From Aphodousia sp048520025 (lineage in GTDB: Bacteria; Pseudomonadota; Gammaproteobacteria; Burkholderiales; Burkholderiaceae_F): DNA of 21,450 bases. Of this stretch, positions 6,743 to 13,675 are shown one piece after another (position 1 is the first letter of the stretch; the number at the start of each line of letters is the position of its first letter). The stretch is from contig DBFZTP010000123.1 in NCBI GenBank assembly GCA_048520025.1, positions 1 through 21,450 of the forward strand, in the 5' to 3' direction. The notes under the pieces were generated by a model. It saw only the letters and a list, made by a program, of their open reading frames with translations, made no database searches and was not told the origin of the DNA. Made by a program: the position numbers and the translations under genes.

Positions 6743-8976
6743 GCGTTACCCGCGCACACACCGTCCTTCTCAGGCATAGGCGCATACGGGTCTTTGGGAT
6801 TAATGGTTTGTTGGCGATCAAGGGTTCGAGTTTTTACGCGTTCCACATCTGGGGTAGAAGCTGAAGAACTCATTGCCGCCAAGAGGTCAGAGAGATCCAC
6901 TTTGCTCAAATCCACTTGGGCAAATTCGTGAGCAGAGAGTCCTAAGCAACTGGGACGTTGCGGTGTTCCCCACGTGAGTCCCAGTTGTTCGTGAGCCGCC
7001 ACTTGTACGACTCGAGCAAGGTTGGAATTAAAGCAGCAGTGCACTTCGGTTTTGGTTTGACAGTGTCCCATGTTGTATTCCGTGCAAGTGCTTCCGATGT
7101 AGTGGCATAGGTCAGAGCCGCGTTTAAGTTGCAATGCTTGCTCTTCTTGTGTGCACGAGAGGTAGTCGGCAGCCACTTCTAAAGCGACCATGGCAAAAAA
7201 TGTCGAGGGGCTAAAGCTAAATTGCAGACCGCTTGCGCCGTAAGAAACGGTCAAACCGTAATAGGACAAAGACGGGGAGTAGGCGTCCATAGCAACTTCT
7301 CCATAAAGGCGAGTCACGATATCAGCCAGATCCTTGTGGTTGGCTAAGATGTCGTTGACGAAGGGCGAGCCCAAAGTTTTGATGGTTTCTTGGGCGACGT
7401 CTTTCGCGAAAATGAATGAGGCATTGAGTTTTGCACTGTTGGTGGTATTGCCTCGCACTTTGCCTTGGCAACAAGAAACACCGCCCAATTTGTTTCGGCA
7501 GGTATTGGCTTCACCGGAGAAAAATCTCAAATTCTCGTAGTCACCATAAACGGCCGCTTGTCGGGCAAGTTCGAGTTTACTTAGCGTATCGGTGAGTTTT
7601 TGATTCGCTTCTTCATCTTTACTCGTGCAAAGACCGAATTGACACACAGTTTGCGTGCAGACTTCTTGGGTAACGGTTTCATCTTCACGTTCTTTGCAGG
7701 CAAAGGTGTGAGTGGTGAGCTCGCATTTCCCGTCAACCCCTGTCACTAAACAGGTACTTGCTTGCAACGCGCATGAAGGATCAGACTCAAGCACTTCGCA
7801 ATACTGATTATCCGTCTCTGATGCACAAACATAGGTCAGATTCGTTTTCCAACAATCTTTGTAGATAGGCTCTCCATCAACGATGCGCGTTTCAGGTCCT
7901 TCAACGCAGACTTCTTCTCCCACCTCGCAATGATTCGTTTTTGGTTGAATGCGAGCAACTGTTGCATCACTCGGACACGTATCCGTGGGCGTCATACCGG
8001 TGAACTGGGTCTCACGCTCCATTTCTTGGATGTTCGGTGGAAGAGGTGTCAGTTCCGATGTGCAGGTATAAGCTTTGAGCGTCTCCGAGACTGGAGGCTC
8101 CTTGTTACACCCCAAGTTTTCTAAAGCTTGACAAGCATTGGAGTCATTTACACCATTGCACAAACGAGTCTGCGTTTCATTGACGCAAACCTCCTTAAAG
8201 ACTTCATCAAAAGCGATGCATTGACGGTCTTTGATTTCGCAACTTGCCAAACTTGAACACGTATCTTCAACTACTTCTATACGATCTAAGACGTCGCGCG
8301 CATCCACTAATGCAATATCGGGATGCGTGGGTAAGACAATGCTTTCATGGCAGGCGAAATGCTTTTCATGGTTGGGTAACGGTGTTTCTGATTTTTGAAC
8401 ATTGCACCCTGCATTTTGTAAAAGCGAACACGAGGGATTGGCCGGTGTCACCTCGCACTCCGAGCGTTTTTCTTTTTCTCCACAAGCAAGGGTGATCGTT
8501 ACGCCATTAATCTCCCGAACTTCATCAGGCTTTGTGCACACTTCAATCGGTGTTTGGCAATTGTCTGAAAAAGCACAATCGTCCACCGCAACCCAATGAT
8601 CTGTCACGGTCGTTTCAACGGGCAACGTTGAAATACCTTCGGGTACGGGGCTTAATGCTTCGTGGCAGGCATAAGTTTTTTGTTCAATAGAACACTCCCC
8701 CGGAGTTGTGCTCTCTTTACAGATGGAGCTTCTTTCTTCACAAGAGGCGTTTTCTAACGGTTCGCAGAAGTTTTGCATTTCTCCCACTTCACAGTATTTT
8801 GTTTCTTGCCACTGCCAACAATCGCGATAAACAGCAATGCCGTTGATTAGTCGCATCTCAGCGCCTTGCGTACAGGTTTGAGACGTGACCGTGCAGGTAT
8901 TTGCAAAAACGATTGCCGGCGACAATAAAAGCCCAAAGTAAATCAAGGGGAGTGCTACTGGCATGATTCTTCCCAT
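6736..8976 (-). CDS. traN: TraN C-terminal polypeptide (separately exported), Cys-rich repeats plus conserved C-terminal domain
   Basis: TraN is the outer-membrane mating-pair stabilisation protein, an adhesin that contacts the recipient surface. This 746-residue protein has the Cys-rich and C-terminal parts of TraN. It begins with its own signal peptide (hydrophobic 7-23, cleavage near VFA/N at 25-26). Four Cys-rich repeats follow at about 28-106, 134-211, 240-310 and 350-428, typified by a DCW and by a closing ACHE/ACKE. The C-terminal domain carries TCRNKLGGVSCCQGKVRG and the strong TraN signature DLCHYIGSTC...CCFNSNLARVVQ...LGLTWG, with SKVDLSDL near the end. The start overlaps the previous gene by 22 bases; Met5 (8964) has a better GGGAAG element but would lose the Arg of the signal peptide. 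The N-terminal part of TraN is the preceding gene. More than 40 cysteines imply heavy reliance on disulfide isomerases. Confidence 0.9.
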   Translation of the reverse strand: MGRIMPVALPLIYFGLLLSPAIVFANTCTVTSQTCTQGAEMRLINGIAVYRDCWQWQETKYCEVGEMQNFCEPLENASCEERSSICKESTTPGECSIEQKTYACHEALSPVPEGISTLPVETTVTDHWVAVDDCAFSDNCQTPIEVCTKPDEVREINGVTITLACGEKEKRSECEVTPANPSCSLLQNAGCNVQKSETPLPNHEKHFACHESIVLPTHPDIALVDARDVLDRIEVVEDTCSSLASCEIKDRQCIAFDEVFKEVCVNETQTRLCNGVNDSNACQALENLGCNKEPPVSETLKAYTCTSELTPLPPNIQEMERETQFTGMTPTDTCPSDATVARIQPKTNHCEVGEEVCVEGPETRIVDGEPIYKDCWKTNLTYVCASETDNQYCEVLESDPSCALQASTCLVTGVDGKCELTTHTFACKEREDETVTQEVCTQTVCQFGLCTSKDEEANQKLTDTLSKLELARQAAVYGDYENLRFFSGEANTCRNKLGGVSCCQGKVRGNTTNSAKLNASFIFAKDVAQETIKTLGSPFVNDILANHKDLADIVTRLYGEVAMDAYSPSLSYYGLTVSYGASGLQFSFSPSTFFAMVALEVAADYLSCTQEEQALQLKRGSDLCHYIGSTCTEYNMGHCQTKTEVHCCFNSNLARVVQVAAHEQLGLTWGTPQRPSCLGLSAHEFAQVDLSKVDLSDLLAAMSSSASTPDVERVKTRTLDRQQTINPKDPYAPMPEKDGVCAGNAC

Positions 8977-10097
8977 CGATCAATTTGCTGGGGATTAACT
9001 GAGAGTTTGGGTTGGCGCACAGTGACAACACGCGTGCCCAAGCCCTTATCAACATTGGTGACCGTGATTACATACTCGCCATTGTTTTCTTCTAGCGTAA
9101 AGACAAAATCCAAGATGTAGGTTGCATTCACCGTTGATGGAACAGAAGGAAACGTCCCTAGCGTCTTGTTTCCGAACTTAATTAAAAGTCCACGAAAAGG
9201 CTCTCGACAGTATTGCGTGAGATGCATGGTTTGGTAGCGGTTTGACGCCGTGTAGCCCACCTCTTTAAAGACTTCAAGAGAAGCACTTGATTGATATGAA
9301 GTGGAGCAACCCTGCACCACATCAACCGTGAGCGTTCGGATGCACTTTTTTTCTTTCGTTTGTGTTTGATGCACTTCGCACTGATAGGGAAAGACTTGGG
9401 TGACGGAGGCATCGTTCATAAAACGGCAAACTTTTTCTTCGGTTTGAGCGGGTGTTGCTAAGCAGGAGACAATGTTTTCTTTGTGTCCGACCGCTTGTTT
9501 GACAATGGTGCATTCTTTTTGGACAGCATTTTGCAATGTCGAGCAGTGGTAAAGAATCCTCAATTCCTTACTCATTTCCCAACCTTGCGTGCAAGCGACG
9601 TTTTCAAAAAGAAGTCCTTCATCACACACTTCTAATTGCTCACGCCCCGGAATGACGGTGGTTACCGTTTCGCAACGAATTTCAGAGGACACCAAATCAC
9701 TTCCGCCTTCGGTTAAATCATTGGCATTATCAATAATGTCTTTGTAGCCTTCGTGAATTTCATTTTTGGTTGTCTCATCCAATGTGGGCACTTGATTGGC
9801 ATTGCCTTTGACCACTTGAATGGCCAAGCACTCAGGGTCACCCAGCGTCATGCAGTTTTGCGTTTTGTTGGTGGCCGGTGAAAAGATGTCTCCCATCCCA
9901 TCGTCGCCTTTGAGATTTTCTAGGCTTCCCGTATCACCCAGAGCATCTGTCGGAAGGGTATTGATGCGATTTTCATGCGTAAGCATCTCCCCATAGGATG
10001 GCGTTGTCACTTTAGAGGCCTCTTGAGTAGCTTCTTCAACGGTGATAGCAAAGGCAGCAACGGGAGCACAAATCAAAAGAAAGAGTGCTATTTTCAT
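8955..10097 (-). CDS. traN: TraN N-terminal polypeptide (separate gene)
   Basis: This 380-residue exported protein (signal peptide 1-17, VAAFA/IT) corresponds to the N-terminal part of a full-length TraN. It has an acidic, Gly-rich region (about 45-75), a Cys-rich middle with CETVTTVIPGREQLEVCDE and VACTQGWEMSKELRILYHC, a TYILDFVFTLEENNGEY beta segment, and ends QIDRWEESCQ. In undivided TraN proteins a similar W..(N/E)SC segment leads straight into the Cys-rich repeats; here a TAG stop follows and the repeats continue in the next gene behind a new signal peptide. The start overlaps the trbC stop (ATGA) and is preceded by AGGAAGAG, a strong ribosome binding site. The two parts total 1126 residues, much longer than F TraN (602). 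Orthology to the TraN N-terminus is inferred from position and motifs. Confidence 0.8.
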   Translation of the reverse strand: MKIALFLLICAPVAAFAITVEEATQEASKVTTPSYGEMLTHENRINTLPTDALGDTGSLENLKGDDGMGDIFSPATNKTQNCMTLGDPECLAIQVVKGNANQVPTLDETTKNEIHEGYKDIIDNANDLTEGGSDLVSSEIRCETVTTVIPGREQLEVCDEGLLFENVACTQGWEMSKELRILYHCSTLQNAVQKECTIVKQAVGHKENIVSCLATPAQTEEKVCRFMNDASVTQVFPYQCEVHQTQTKEKKCIRTLTVDVVQGCSTSYQSSASLEVFKEVGYTASNRYQTMHLTQYCREPFRGLLIKFGNKTLGTFPSVPSTVNATYILDFVFTLEENNGEYVITVTNVDKGLGTRVVTVRQPKLSVNPQQIDRWEESCQ

Positions 10098-10762
10098 TGA
10101 GTCTCTTCCTTTCGTAAACGCGCTAAGGCCTTTTGAAGCTTGGCTTTGACAATGATAGTGTCATTTTCCGGCAAACCATCCTTCGGTAAGTTTGCGAGCA
10201 AATACTCCAACGCATAATCCAACGTGACATCGCCTCGGGCACGAAGAATCCATGTGGGTTTTTGTTGACATTGCCCACGATTTTCGCAATGGCGCATCAC
10301 AATGACTTGAGGAACATCGACAACGCTAGCGGCTTTAAAGCGAGTCGGATCAATTTGAAGCACAGCTCCTATCTGCGTGACAAAGGCCCAATCATCCATG
10401 TGACGAGCAATCCAGTGTCGTCCATAGGTTTCAAGAACAGTTTTACCCATGGTGTTTTTCTCTGGTCTCGTGCCCACACCTTGAAGCACTAAAGGAACTT
10501 GAGCTTGGGCGGCATCTCGAGCTAAACGCTCTAAAGAGGTTTGGGGCATGCTTTTTGAAATCGCCACAAAAAGTTCAATGGAGGTCGACTCTTTCGTTTC
10601 ATCCATCTCTTGTAAAATCGCTTGAGCTTCTTCAATGCTCCGTCGGATATCCCCTTCACTTTTCTGTACTTGATTGGAAATCTGTGCAAGAGCAACGGAT
10701 GAGACCAATCCCATCAAAAAGGGACAAACAGATTTCGTCTTTAATAGAGAGCATCGCTTCAT
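10094..10762 (-). CDS. trbC: TrbC, F-type pilus assembly protein
   Basis: TrbC is a periplasmic protein of F-type systems that interacts with TraW and is needed for pilus assembly. I place the start at the ATG overlapping the traU stop (ATGA), giving 222 residues with a normal signal peptide ending VALA/Q near residue 26; an upstream in-frame ATG at 10810 would put an unlikely basic stretch before it. Family marks are FVAISKSMPQTSLERLARDA near 65-84 (the family SFSMP-like strand) and RFKAASVVDVPQVIVM near 131-146, a thioredoxin-like strand-loop with a cis-Pro position. The C-terminal tail is Lys/Arg-rich. F TrbC has 212 residues, so the length fits. Confidence 0.9.
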   Translation of the reverse strand: MKRCSLLKTKSVCPFLMGLVSSVALAQISNQVQKSEGDIRRSIEEAQAILQEMDETKESTSIELFVAISKSMPQTSLERLARDAAQAQVPLVLQGVGTRPEKNTMGKTVLETYGRHWIARHMDDWAFVTQIGAVLQIDPTRFKAASVVDVPQVIVMRHCENRGQCQQKPTWILRARGDVTLDYALEYLLANLPKDGLPENDTIIVKAKLQKALARLRKEETQ

Positions 10763-11781
10763 TTTTGAGCTCCGAGATTCATGCCTTGACAACAGTCTTT
10801 TCGACGCCAAACGAGGTAGGCTCCGTCTTCACCGGTGACCAACGGAGTAGTACCCCCTAAAGCAAAGGAAGCGGTTTCCTCTCCAAAAGGTCGGCAACAA
10901 CGGCCTTGTGTTTGACGAGAAGGCCAAACCATTTGGGTGCGATAGACGTCTTTTGTCATGGTCCACTCCAATTGCGGTGCGCATTGACCATCTTTGCCCC
11001 ATTGACGCCAAAGAAGTCCCTCACGGTGCATCTTCATCGTGAAGCGCTGAATGAGAAGACTAAAGACTTGCTCTGACGTGATGTGACTGGCAACCCATCC
11101 GGTTAACGGGAAAATGGAACCGGCACAACCCCCGCACCAATAAAGAGAATTCATGGGAAGATAGGTGGATGCGGCAACGCAATCCATGGCGCAAGCGCCC
11201 ACTGCCACGGGATTGGCAAAAAGCGCAACGTCAGGACTTAAGAGAAAGCTCGTCAAAGCATCATCCCAAAGGGGATCGAGTTCGGTCATGTAGGCCAAAT
11301 CCCAAGGGGACTGTTCTAAGCAGCGTGTATCCAATAGCAGTTCTAAAAGGTAAAGCCAAGGCGTGTGATACCAATGCACTTGATAAAAACTTGTACGGTG
11401 ACTGCGAGCTTTGGCGTTGGGGGTTCGACCGTGCGCCGGTGCCCAATGGCTATCGGTTAATTGCAGACCGCCCAAACTGGGAAAACAAAAAGGACGACGC
11501 ACAATTTCAATCGTGCGGATCGGTTCCCAAAATCCGATATTAAGTCCCATGGTGATCGAAACCTTGCCTTCGCAAGCGCAAAAGGGATCAGCATCGGTTT
11601 TGACATCTTTAAATTTCCCGTTGGAAAGACTCACGTTATTGCCAAGCGTGATGGGAAAGACGCATTCCCAACACACATCCGTGACGGGATTGGTGATGCG
11701 TCCCTGACAGGTGCCGTTAGCAAAAGCACTATTTGAGGACAATGTCACTACGCAAAAGAAGTAAAAGAAGCACTTTTTCAC
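10759..11781 (-). CDS. traU: TraU, Cys-rich pilus assembly and DNA transfer protein
   Basis: TraU is a periplasmic Cys-rich protein that assists pilus assembly and is especially important for DNA transfer. The 340 residues (F TraU 330) start with a signal peptide cleaved near AFA/NG (21-22). Diagnostic segments are GRITNPVTDVCWECVFPITLG (27-47), FCACEG (67-72), GLNIGFWEPIRTIEI (79-93) with FCFPSLGG after it, and YWCGGCAGSIFPLTGWV in the second half. The start codon is GTG, overlapping the traW stop as GTGA, with AAGGAA upstream. The many cysteines suggest dependence on the DsbC-like protein and TraF. Confidence 0.95.
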   Translation of the reverse strand: MKKCFFYFFCVVTLSSNSAFANGTCQGRITNPVTDVCWECVFPITLGNNVSLSNGKFKDVKTDADPFCACEGKVSITMGLNIGFWEPIRTIEIVRRPFCFPSLGGLQLTDSHWAPAHGRTPNAKARSHRTSFYQVHWYHTPWLYLLELLLDTRCLEQSPWDLAYMTELDPLWDDALTSFLLSPDVALFANPVAVGACAMDCVAASTYLPMNSLYWCGGCAGSIFPLTGWVASHITSEQVFSLLIQRFTMKMHREGLLWRQWGKDGQCAPQLEWTMTKDVYRTQMVWPSRQTQGRCCRPFGEETASFALGGTTPLVTGEDGAYLVWRRKDCCQGMNLGAQK

Positions 11782-12398
11782 TTTGAGTGTTCCTTTAACA
11801 AGCGCTTGAAAGGAAAGGCTTTTACGGGAGCTGAGACCTTTTCAATCGAGGCACGTTTAAAAGTCACTAAGGTCGGTACCACGTCAATCTCCAATCGAGT
11901 GGTAAGCCTTGCTCCTTGATCAAACCAAAGACGGGTTTGAAGTTCTTCTTGCACTTTTCCCAAGGGGCCCGCGGTTAAGATGACACGACAGTGAGCAGCG
12001 TTATCGCAACGTTTAAGAAAGCGTTTGGCGAGCAACACTTGCGCTTGATCATTGGCATCAATAAAAAGCCAGTCTCGACGATACGTTTCATCAATCATTA
12101 CCAAGGGGCTTGAGATCGGAAGCGCTTCATGCAAAACGTTCGTGGCGACAGGGAATGTCTTTCCTGTAGGATTCGTTGCCCAGCGTTGCATTTGTTCCTT
12201 CGCTTGAAGTTGACGCCTACGAGTTTCTTTTTCAGACTCACGAGCGTGCACTTGAAGCATCTCTAAAAGATTGGGTTCAAGAATGGGATAAACGGGCCCT
12301 AATGATGCCCCTAAAGCCCACGCTGAAGGCATCGTCAACCATAACGATCCAACAAAGATCATTTGACGAATAGCGACTAATAAAGGATTCTTCATCAT
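11778..12398 (-). CDS. traW: TraW, pilus assembly protein
   Basis: TraW is a periplasmic protein that acts with TrbC, TraU and TraF in pilus extension. The 206 residues (F TraW 210) have a signal peptide ending SAWA/LG near 28-29, the family start of the mature protein LGPVYPILEPNLLEML (33-48), and a core with RRDWLFIDANDQAQVLLAKRF. The end of the protein holds EIDVVPTLVTF, similar to the family VPA strand. Two ATG codons stand in tandem after GAAGAA; the first is used here. It begins 7 bases after the signal peptidase stop and is translationally coupled to traU. Confidence 0.93.
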   Translation of the reverse strand: MMKNPLLVAIRQMIFVGSLWLTMPSAWALGASLGPVYPILEPNLLEMLQVHARESEKETRRRQLQAKEQMQRWATNPTGKTFPVATNVLHEALPISSPLVMIDETYRRDWLFIDANDQAQVLLAKRFLKRCDNAAHCRVILTAGPLGKVQEELQTRLWFDQGARLTTRLEIDVVPTLVTFKRASIEKVSAPVKAFPFKRLLKEHSK

Positions 12399-12405
12399 GC
12401 GTTCT

Positions 12406-12933
12406 TCAGAAAAGGGGAATTGCTCGCCCCACTATTTGGGCGTCACTAATAAAACCCGTTAAGGCATAACGGCTATCGAGGCTATCCGGATGTGGGGCAT
12501 GAACAAAATAGTGCTGTTCTGGAATTACCCCAGTGGTGCCTGGAACAAGCGCAACGCCGTTTCGAGCAAAAGGTTTAATGAGTGAAATCGCTTTACCGTT
12601 GATTTCAACCCATAACCCATCCTTCTTTTGTCGGTGATGAACGCTGTCACCCGCTACGCCCACCACTTCTTTAATCACAACGATGTCGTTGGGAATAGGG
12701 CCGCCCTTGATCCAACGAAATGCCATGTAATCTCCACGCATCACGGTGTGATTTTTCTTCTCAATCAAAAATAGGGTTTGAGGGAGGCTATGCGTGACGT
12801 TAAGTGCCAATTGATAGCGATTCGCCAGACAAGTGATTAAACCTAAGAGAAGACCGATCCATAGGCCGTAACGGCGGATAATCATGAGCAGTGCGAACCC
12901 TAGCTGACGGGCGTTTTTATGAAAACGATTCAT
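12406..12933 (-). CDS. S26-family signal peptidase, TraF (RP4/Ti) type
   Basis: This 175-residue membrane-anchored serine peptidase has one transmembrane segment (about 21-38), the nucleophile region THSLPQTLFLI with Ser49, the general base Lys88 in IVVIKEVVGVAGD, and the terminal box DSLDSRYALTGFI (150-162). That is the leader peptidase I family in its short conjugation-specific version. RP4 TraF and R27 TrhF, members of this group, trim and cyclise the pilin; classical F lacks such an enzyme and uses host LepB plus TraQ and TraX. Its position between trbI and traW, 8 bases after trbI, ties it to pilus biogenesis. I infer that the substrate is TraA, but other tra products could be processed. 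The name traF is avoided because it would collide with the F-type TraF in the same operon. Confidence 0.93.
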   Translation of the reverse strand: MNRFHKNARQLGFALLMIIRRYGLWIGLLLGLITCLANRYQLALNVTHSLPQTLFLIEKKNHTVMRGDYMAFRWIKGGPIPNDIVVIKEVVGVAGDSVHHRQKKDGLWVEINGKAISLIKPFARNGVALVPGTTGVIPEQHYFVHAPHPDSLDSRYALTGFISDAQIVGRAIPLF

Positions 12934-12941
12934 GACGAGAC

Positions 12942-13385
12942 TTACTTAGATAGACCGAAAGTTTGACGTTGCAAAAGCGTACGGGCCGTACTTGCGGCTT
13001 GCGGTTCAATGTCTAAAAGCGCAAAGAGTTCCGGCGTTAAATCTTGTGTGTTTTGTGTTGCCAAAACACCTTGATTTAAAAGAATGACGTTATGCTTCTG
13101 ACTTAATACTTGAAGTGCTTCTTGCATTTTCTGGGGAAAGCGTTGTGATTCTTTTAAAAACGACTCGTAAGCCTCTTTTGTTTGACCTAGGTGATTGAGT
13201 TCTCGCAACCAAAGTACTTTCTGACTTTCAATGACAGATTGAGTATCTACCACGGCAAAGACGGGTGTAGAAGATTGAAAACGATGAGTAAAGCTAAGCG
13301 TCAGTGCTACTACGCTGAGTGCGACACTTAAAAGACTCAAGATGGTCAGAGTCTTAGTCGAAAAATTTAAAGAAAGACGAGGCAT
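12942..13385 (-). CDS. trbI: TrbI-like F-type inner-membrane protein
   Basis: TrbI of F is a small bitopic inner-membrane protein that affects pilus retraction. This 147-residue protein has a basic N-terminus, one membrane segment (about 11-31), then a periplasmic part beginning VFAVVDTQSVIESQ, which is the typical VVTFD-like start of the family. A helical stretch and QKHNVILLNQGVLATQNTQDLTPEL follow, resembling the ending of the OmpH-like/TrbI domain. AAAGG lies 9 bases before the start. The position after traC and before traW (with the peptidase between) is the one trbI has in F, which supports the name. Confidence 0.82.
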   Translation of the reverse strand: MPRLSLNFSTKTLTILSLLSVALSVVALTLSFTHRFQSSTPVFAVVDTQSVIESQKVLWLRELNHLGQTKEAYESFLKESQRFPQKMQEALQVLSQKHNVILLNQGVLATQNTQDLTPELFALLDIEPQAASTARTLLQRQTFGLSK

Positions 13386-13390
13386 TGCTG

Positions 13391-13663
13391 TTAACCTTTC
13401 AAAATGGCATTGAGTTTTTTCTGATAATTACGATCGTGTTGTAAGCTCACTTGAACATAAGGTGAGGCCTTTTGAGCGGCACGCACTTCTCTGCGTTCAG
13501 CGTTTTTCTGAGCCGGTGTTTTCATGTCACGTTTCAACCCCCTGTGTTTGGCAATCTTGTCTTCAAAGGGGTTTTTCACTTCAAACCAGTGTTCGCCCAC
13601 GGGAAGGGCATTATCGATCGCAAACCCATCGTGATCAGGATGGTGATGAAATTCGTTGATCAT
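13391..13663 (-). CDS. Small charged protein between traC and trbI, unknown
   Basis: This 90-residue soluble protein has no signal peptide or membrane segment, and I do not recognise it. The N-terminal third is His/Asp-rich (HHHPDHDG at 6-13), the middle is basic and helical (AKHRGLKRDMKTPAQKNAERREVRAAQ, about 38-64), and the end is VQVSLQHDRNYQKKLNAILKG. It is packed in the operon, 12 bases after traC and 5 before trbI, and the codon use resembles its neighbours, so it is very likely translated. A cytoplasmic helper of the TraC ATPase, or a DNA-binding protein, is conceivable from the charge pattern. The His cluster could bind metal. None of this is proven. Confidence 0.75.
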   Translation of the reverse strand: MINEFHHHPDHDGFAIDNALPVGEHWFEVKNPFEDKIAKHRGLKRDMKTPAQKNAERREVRAAQKASPYVQVSLQHDRNYQKKLNAILKG

Positions 13664-13675
13664 GTTTAATTCTTT

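Noticed and set aside
8940..9000. TraN division as a sequencing frameshift or programmed frameshift
   Set aside because: The second part begins with a complete signal peptide that would lie in the middle of a fused protein, so two genes explain the data better; kept only as an alternative within the finding.
11169..11543. Open plus-strand frame of 124 codons
   Set aside because: It lies wholly opposite conserved traU codons, has no ribosome binding site, and its translation is basic and without recognisable pattern.
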